Assembly (NCBI GenBank): GCA_023129815.1
Contig: JAGMBH010000020.1
Coordinates: 1 to 5,346, forward strand
Reading direction: 5' to 3'
Length of the DNA stretch: 5,346 nt
DNA from: Dehalococcoidia bacterium
GTDB taxonomy: Bacteria > Chloroflexota > Dehalococcoidia > GIF9 > AB-539-J10
Shown here: in pieces, positions 4,528 through 5,346 of the stretch
How the letters are laid out: every line of letters starts with the position of its first letter
Numbering within the stretch: position 1 is the stretch's first letter
Position numbers and translations under genes: made by a program
Notes under the pieces: model-generated
The model's database searches: none
The model's input: the letters and a program-made list of their open reading frames with translations, nothing else
What the model was told of the DNA's origin: nothing

Positions 4528-5304
4528 ATGAAAATACTGGTTACCAATGATGATGGCATAGCTGCTCCGGGGCTTTGGGTATTGGCAAAGGAACTTCAGA
4601 GGATAGGGCAGGTGGTGGTGGTAGCTCCTCATCAGGAGCAAAGCGGGGTGGGCACCTCTATTAGTCTTCATCGAGCTATCAAAGTAAGTAAAATAGAGCC
4701 GAAGTTAGAAGGGGTAGAGGTTTACTCGGTGGAGGGCACGCCGGCTGATAGTGTCATCATAGCTGTTAAGTTGTTGTTTCCCGGGGAGATAGACCTGGTT
4801 GTTTCCGGCATTAACAGGGGGCCTAATATAGGTCGTGATATCTTTGTCTCAGGCACTGTGGGTGCTGCCCTCCAGGGTTATTTGCATGGTATCCCATCCA
4901 TAGCTATCTCGATGAATGCCTATGAGGACTTAAATTTTGATACTGCTGCCAAGCTAGCAGCTTTGCTAGCTGCCAAGGTCAAGGACGGGAGCTTGCCAAA
5001 TAAAGTCCTGTTAAATGTTAACCTGCCTAACCTGGAGGTAAGTGAAATTGGCGGGGTAGAGATTACCAAGCTAAGCGAGCAAAGTTATTGTGATATGGTA
5101 GAAAGGGAACAGGATGGTGAAGAGGGGTGTTACCGTATTAGGCGCTGTGGGGATTTACATCATAATAAACTTGGCAGCGATATGTGGGCTTTACAGCTAG
5201 ATAGGATCTCTATCACTCCACTATTTGAGGGTTCTGCCATTGATTCCCTGCAACATTGTCTTCAAGAGCTGGCGCCTGTCATTTATAACGAGCTTGGCAG
5301 CTAA
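4528..5304 (+). CDS. surE: 5'/3'-nucleotidase SurE
   Basis: A complete 258-residue SurE, the usual length for the family. The N-terminus MKILVTNDDG supplies metal ligands D8 and D9. APHQEQSG gives S39, and SGINRGPNIG gives N96, followed by the conserved SGTVGAALQG (108-117). VEGTPADSV (68-76) is the other family signature. Known SurE enzymes are cytosolic, divalent-metal-dependent phosphatases that dephosphorylate nucleoside 5'- and 3'-monophosphates, and some cleave short polyphosphate. They act in nucleotide salvage and stationary-phase survival. The ATG at 4528 is fixed by the conserved N-terminus. The ribosome site AAGGA (4520-4524) is only three bases away, tighter than usual, so translation may be modest. 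The gene follows the FAIM-like gene in the same direction; the pcm and nlpD genes that accompany surE in enterobacteria are absent here. No terminator is visible in the 42 bases after the stop. Confidence 0.97.
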   Translation: MKILVTNDDGIAAPGLWVLAKELQRIGQVVVVAPHQEQSGVGTSISLHRAIKVSKIEPKLEGVEVYSVEGTPADSVIIAVKLLFPGEIDLVVSGINRGPNIGRDIFVSGTVGAALQGYLHGIPSIAISMNAYEDLNFDTAAKLAALLAAKVKDGSLPNKVLLNVNLPNLEVSEIGGVEITKLSEQSYCDMVEREQDGEEGCYRIRRCGDLHHNKLGSDMWALQLDRISITPLFEGSAIDSLQHCLQELAPVIYNELGS

Positions 5305-5346
5305 AAATCACCCAGGTCAGATAGATAGGTGAAACTCGGGCGGTTT

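Overview
The window reads as a stretch of bacterial chromosome at moderate GC. It carries ordinary housekeeping and signalling genes separated by two repeat-rich intergenic zones. The repeats (GTCATTGYGAGC / GAAGCAATCTC units, and hairpins flanked by TCGTAG) resemble those I associate with Dehalococcoidia/Chloroflexota and some Desulfobacterota genomes. That taxonomic guess is from memory and is weak. I see no integrase, transposase, phage gene, plasmid gene or CRISPR array.

Layout. Positions 1-855 (+) hold the 3' part of a PAS plus HD-GYP signalling protein, predicted to hydrolyse cyclic di-GMP; its 5' end lies outside the window. Positions 856-1200 are non-coding and filled with short interspersed repeats, including an inverted pair at 954-1114. 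Positions 1201-1854 (-) encode an MtnX-like HAD phosphatase that converges on the HD-GYP gene. Positions 1855-2613 are non-coding. Their core (1919-2527) is a mosaic of at least seven hairpin units from three families, bounded by inverted copies of one terminus.

Positions 2614-3915 (+) form a likely two-gene operon. The first gene encodes a four-helix membrane protein with a DUF350-like internal duplication. Six bases later comes an exported transglutaminase-like protein with a signal peptide and a Gly-rich/hydrophobic/poly-Arg C-terminal tail. A tRNA-Asp(GTC) gene lies on the minus strand at 3980-4054. Between it and the next plus-strand genes, a 12-bp inverted repeat places a perfect TTGACA box in each arm, facing outward, which suggests a compact divergent promoter. 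The plus-strand side leads to a 95-residue protein that looks like eukaryotic FAIM1, followed by surE (4528-5304), a metal-dependent nucleoside monophosphatase.

How the genes work together. The only clear functional pair is the DUF350-like membrane protein with the secreted transglutaminase-like protein, which probably act together at the cell envelope. The FAIM-like gene and surE are plausibly co-transcribed but have no known shared pathway. I found no convincing new defence or mobile system. The most unusual material is the hairpin mosaic, in which flanks and loop type are kept while stems change in a base-paired way, and the palindromic divergent promoter.
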